7,176 nt of DNA from Rhodospirillales bacterium. GTDB lineage: Bacteria; Pseudomonadota; Alphaproteobacteria; Acetobacterales; Acetobacteraceae. Numbering within the stretch: the stretch's first letter is position 1; every line of letters starts with the position of its first letter. Made by a program: the position numbers and the translations under genes. Below the pieces are notes generated by a model, which worked only from the letters and a program-made list of their open reading frames with translations, had not been told where the DNA came from and searched no databases. Positions 6,590-7,176 of this stretch are shown one piece after another. The stretch spans positions 1-7,176 of the forward strand of contig JAGWIL010000073.1 in the NCBI GenBank assembly GCA_028866335.1. Direction: 5' to 3'.

Positions 6590-7176
6590 ATGCTGGATAC
6601 GGTAAAGACCATGATACACCCCACAGCCATCATTGAGGATGGTGCAACGATCGGCGTCGGCGTTAAAATCGGCCCGTTTTGCACGGTTGCCAAGGACGTT
6701 GTGCTGGAAGAAGGGGTAGAGCTGGTCTCCCATGTTGCCATAGCCGGGCGCACCAGGCTGGGGGCTGGGGTTAAGCTGTTTCCGTTCTGCACGGTGGGGC
6801 TTGAGCCGCAGGATTTGAAATATAAAGGCGAGGAAACCGAGACCATCATCGGCCCGCGCACGCAAATCCGCGAACACGCCTCCATCCATCGTGGCACCAT
6901 CACCGGCAGCGGCATCACCCGCATCGGTGCGGATTGCCTGTTGATGGCCACAGTTCATGTGGCACATGATTGCGTGCTGGGTGATGGCGTCATCATCTCC
7001 AACAATGTTGCCCTGGGCGGGCATGTAGAGGTTGGAGACCGCGCGGTGATTGGCGGCAATGCGGCGCTGCTGCAATTCACCCGCGTTGGCGCGGGGGCGA
7101 TGATCGGCGGTTTAACAGGCGTGACGCGTGATGTGATTCCCTACGCCCGTGTATTCGGCACCAGGGCGGAATTGCT
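6590..7176 (+). CDS. lpxA: Acyl-[acyl-carrier-protein]-UDP-N-acetylglucosamine O-acyltransferase LpxA (partial, 5' part)
   Basis: LpxA transfers a 3-hydroxyacyl chain from ACP to the 3-OH of UDP-GlcNAc, the first step of lipid A synthesis. The 195 complete codons before the window edge cover most of the left-handed beta-helix; the C-terminal helical domain is missing. It matches E. coli LpxA along its length with one extra residue: IHPTAIIEDGATIG at the start, EPQDLKYKGE in the first loop, and REHASIHRGT. Catalytic His126 (E. coli His125) lies in HVAHDC with His123, and His145 corresponds to His144. The E. coli His160 position is Leu161 in AALLQF, a notable change. Gly174 matches the E. coli Gly173 chain-length ruler. 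ATG 6590 gives an N-terminus close in length to E. coli; ATG 6611 would be seven residues shorter and cannot be excluded. An in-frame stop at 6584 rules out a longer form. Confidence 0.96.
   Translation, partial: MLDTVKTMIHPTAIIEDGATIGVGVKIGPFCTVAKDVVLEEGVELVSHVAIAGRTRLGAGVKLFPFCTVGLEPQDLKYKGEETETIIGPRTQIREHASIHRGTITGSGITRIGADCLLMATVHVAHDCVLGDGVIISNNVALGGHVEVGDRAVIGGNAALLQFTRVGAGAMIGGLTGVTRDVIPYARVFGTRAEL

Noticed and set aside
6528..6605. Possible 25-codon GTG open frame between fabZ and lpxA
   Set aside because: It has no ribosome binding site and no recognisable peptide, and it overlaps the lpxA start in another frame.
5506..6951. Long open frame on the minus strand (481 codons) across lpxD, fabZ and lpxA
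   Set aside because: Its codons mirror hexapeptide-repeat genes, giving a repetitive Pro/Ile/Cys-rich product with no known domain. It would span three well-supported genes on the opposite strand.
1..7176. A previously undescribed system, mobile element, CRISPR array or phage remnant
   Set aside because: Every long stretch is explained by core envelope genes in a well-known conserved order. There are no recombinase genes, terminal repeats, spaced direct-repeat arrays or tRNA-like attachment sites.

Overview
This window is a compact, all-forward-strand stretch of a Gram-negative cell-envelope biogenesis operon. The order is dxr (3' part), rseP, bamA, skp/ompH, lpxD, fabZ, lpxA (5' part). This order is well known from Alphaproteobacteria. 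The moderately GC-rich DNA, the short RseP with a single PDZ-like region, and the flavour of the FabZ and BamA proteins suggest an alphaproteobacterium, possibly in or near the Acetobacteraceae. That placement is an inference from familiarity, not from a search.

Layout: dxr enters from the left edge and ends at 588. The rseP ATG follows after 2 bases. A 110-base spacer with a long imperfect hairpin leads to bamA, which has no ATG at its natural start and is best begun at a TTG at 1781. The skp GTG directly abuts the bamA stop codon. lpxD starts 3 bases after the skp stop. fabZ overlaps lpxD by 4 bases (ATGA). A 97-base spacer with several small dyads precedes lpxA, which runs off the right edge. 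No terminator, tRNA, mobile element or CRISPR array is visible, and no gene is visible on the minus strand.

How the genes work together: Dxr makes MEP for isoprenoids, including the undecaprenyl carrier. RseP is the intramembrane protease of envelope-stress signalling. BamA inserts outer-membrane beta-barrels, and Skp/OmpH chaperones those barrels across the periplasm. FabZ supplies the fatty-acid elongation cycle whose 3-hydroxyacyl-ACP intermediates are used by LpxA (first step) and LpxD (third step) of lipid A synthesis. The operon thus couples membrane lipid, LPS and outer-membrane protein supply.

I found no previously undescribed system here. The points most worth a second look are residue-level and structural: LpxA has Leu where the E. 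coli enzyme has His160; the acyl-chain ruler positions of LpxA and LpxD are both Gly; Skp has long low-complexity Pro/Ala-rich flanks with an in-frame 13-base direct repeat; a perfect 9-bp AT-rich palindrome lies inside bamA; and the bamA leader is structured with a non-ATG start.
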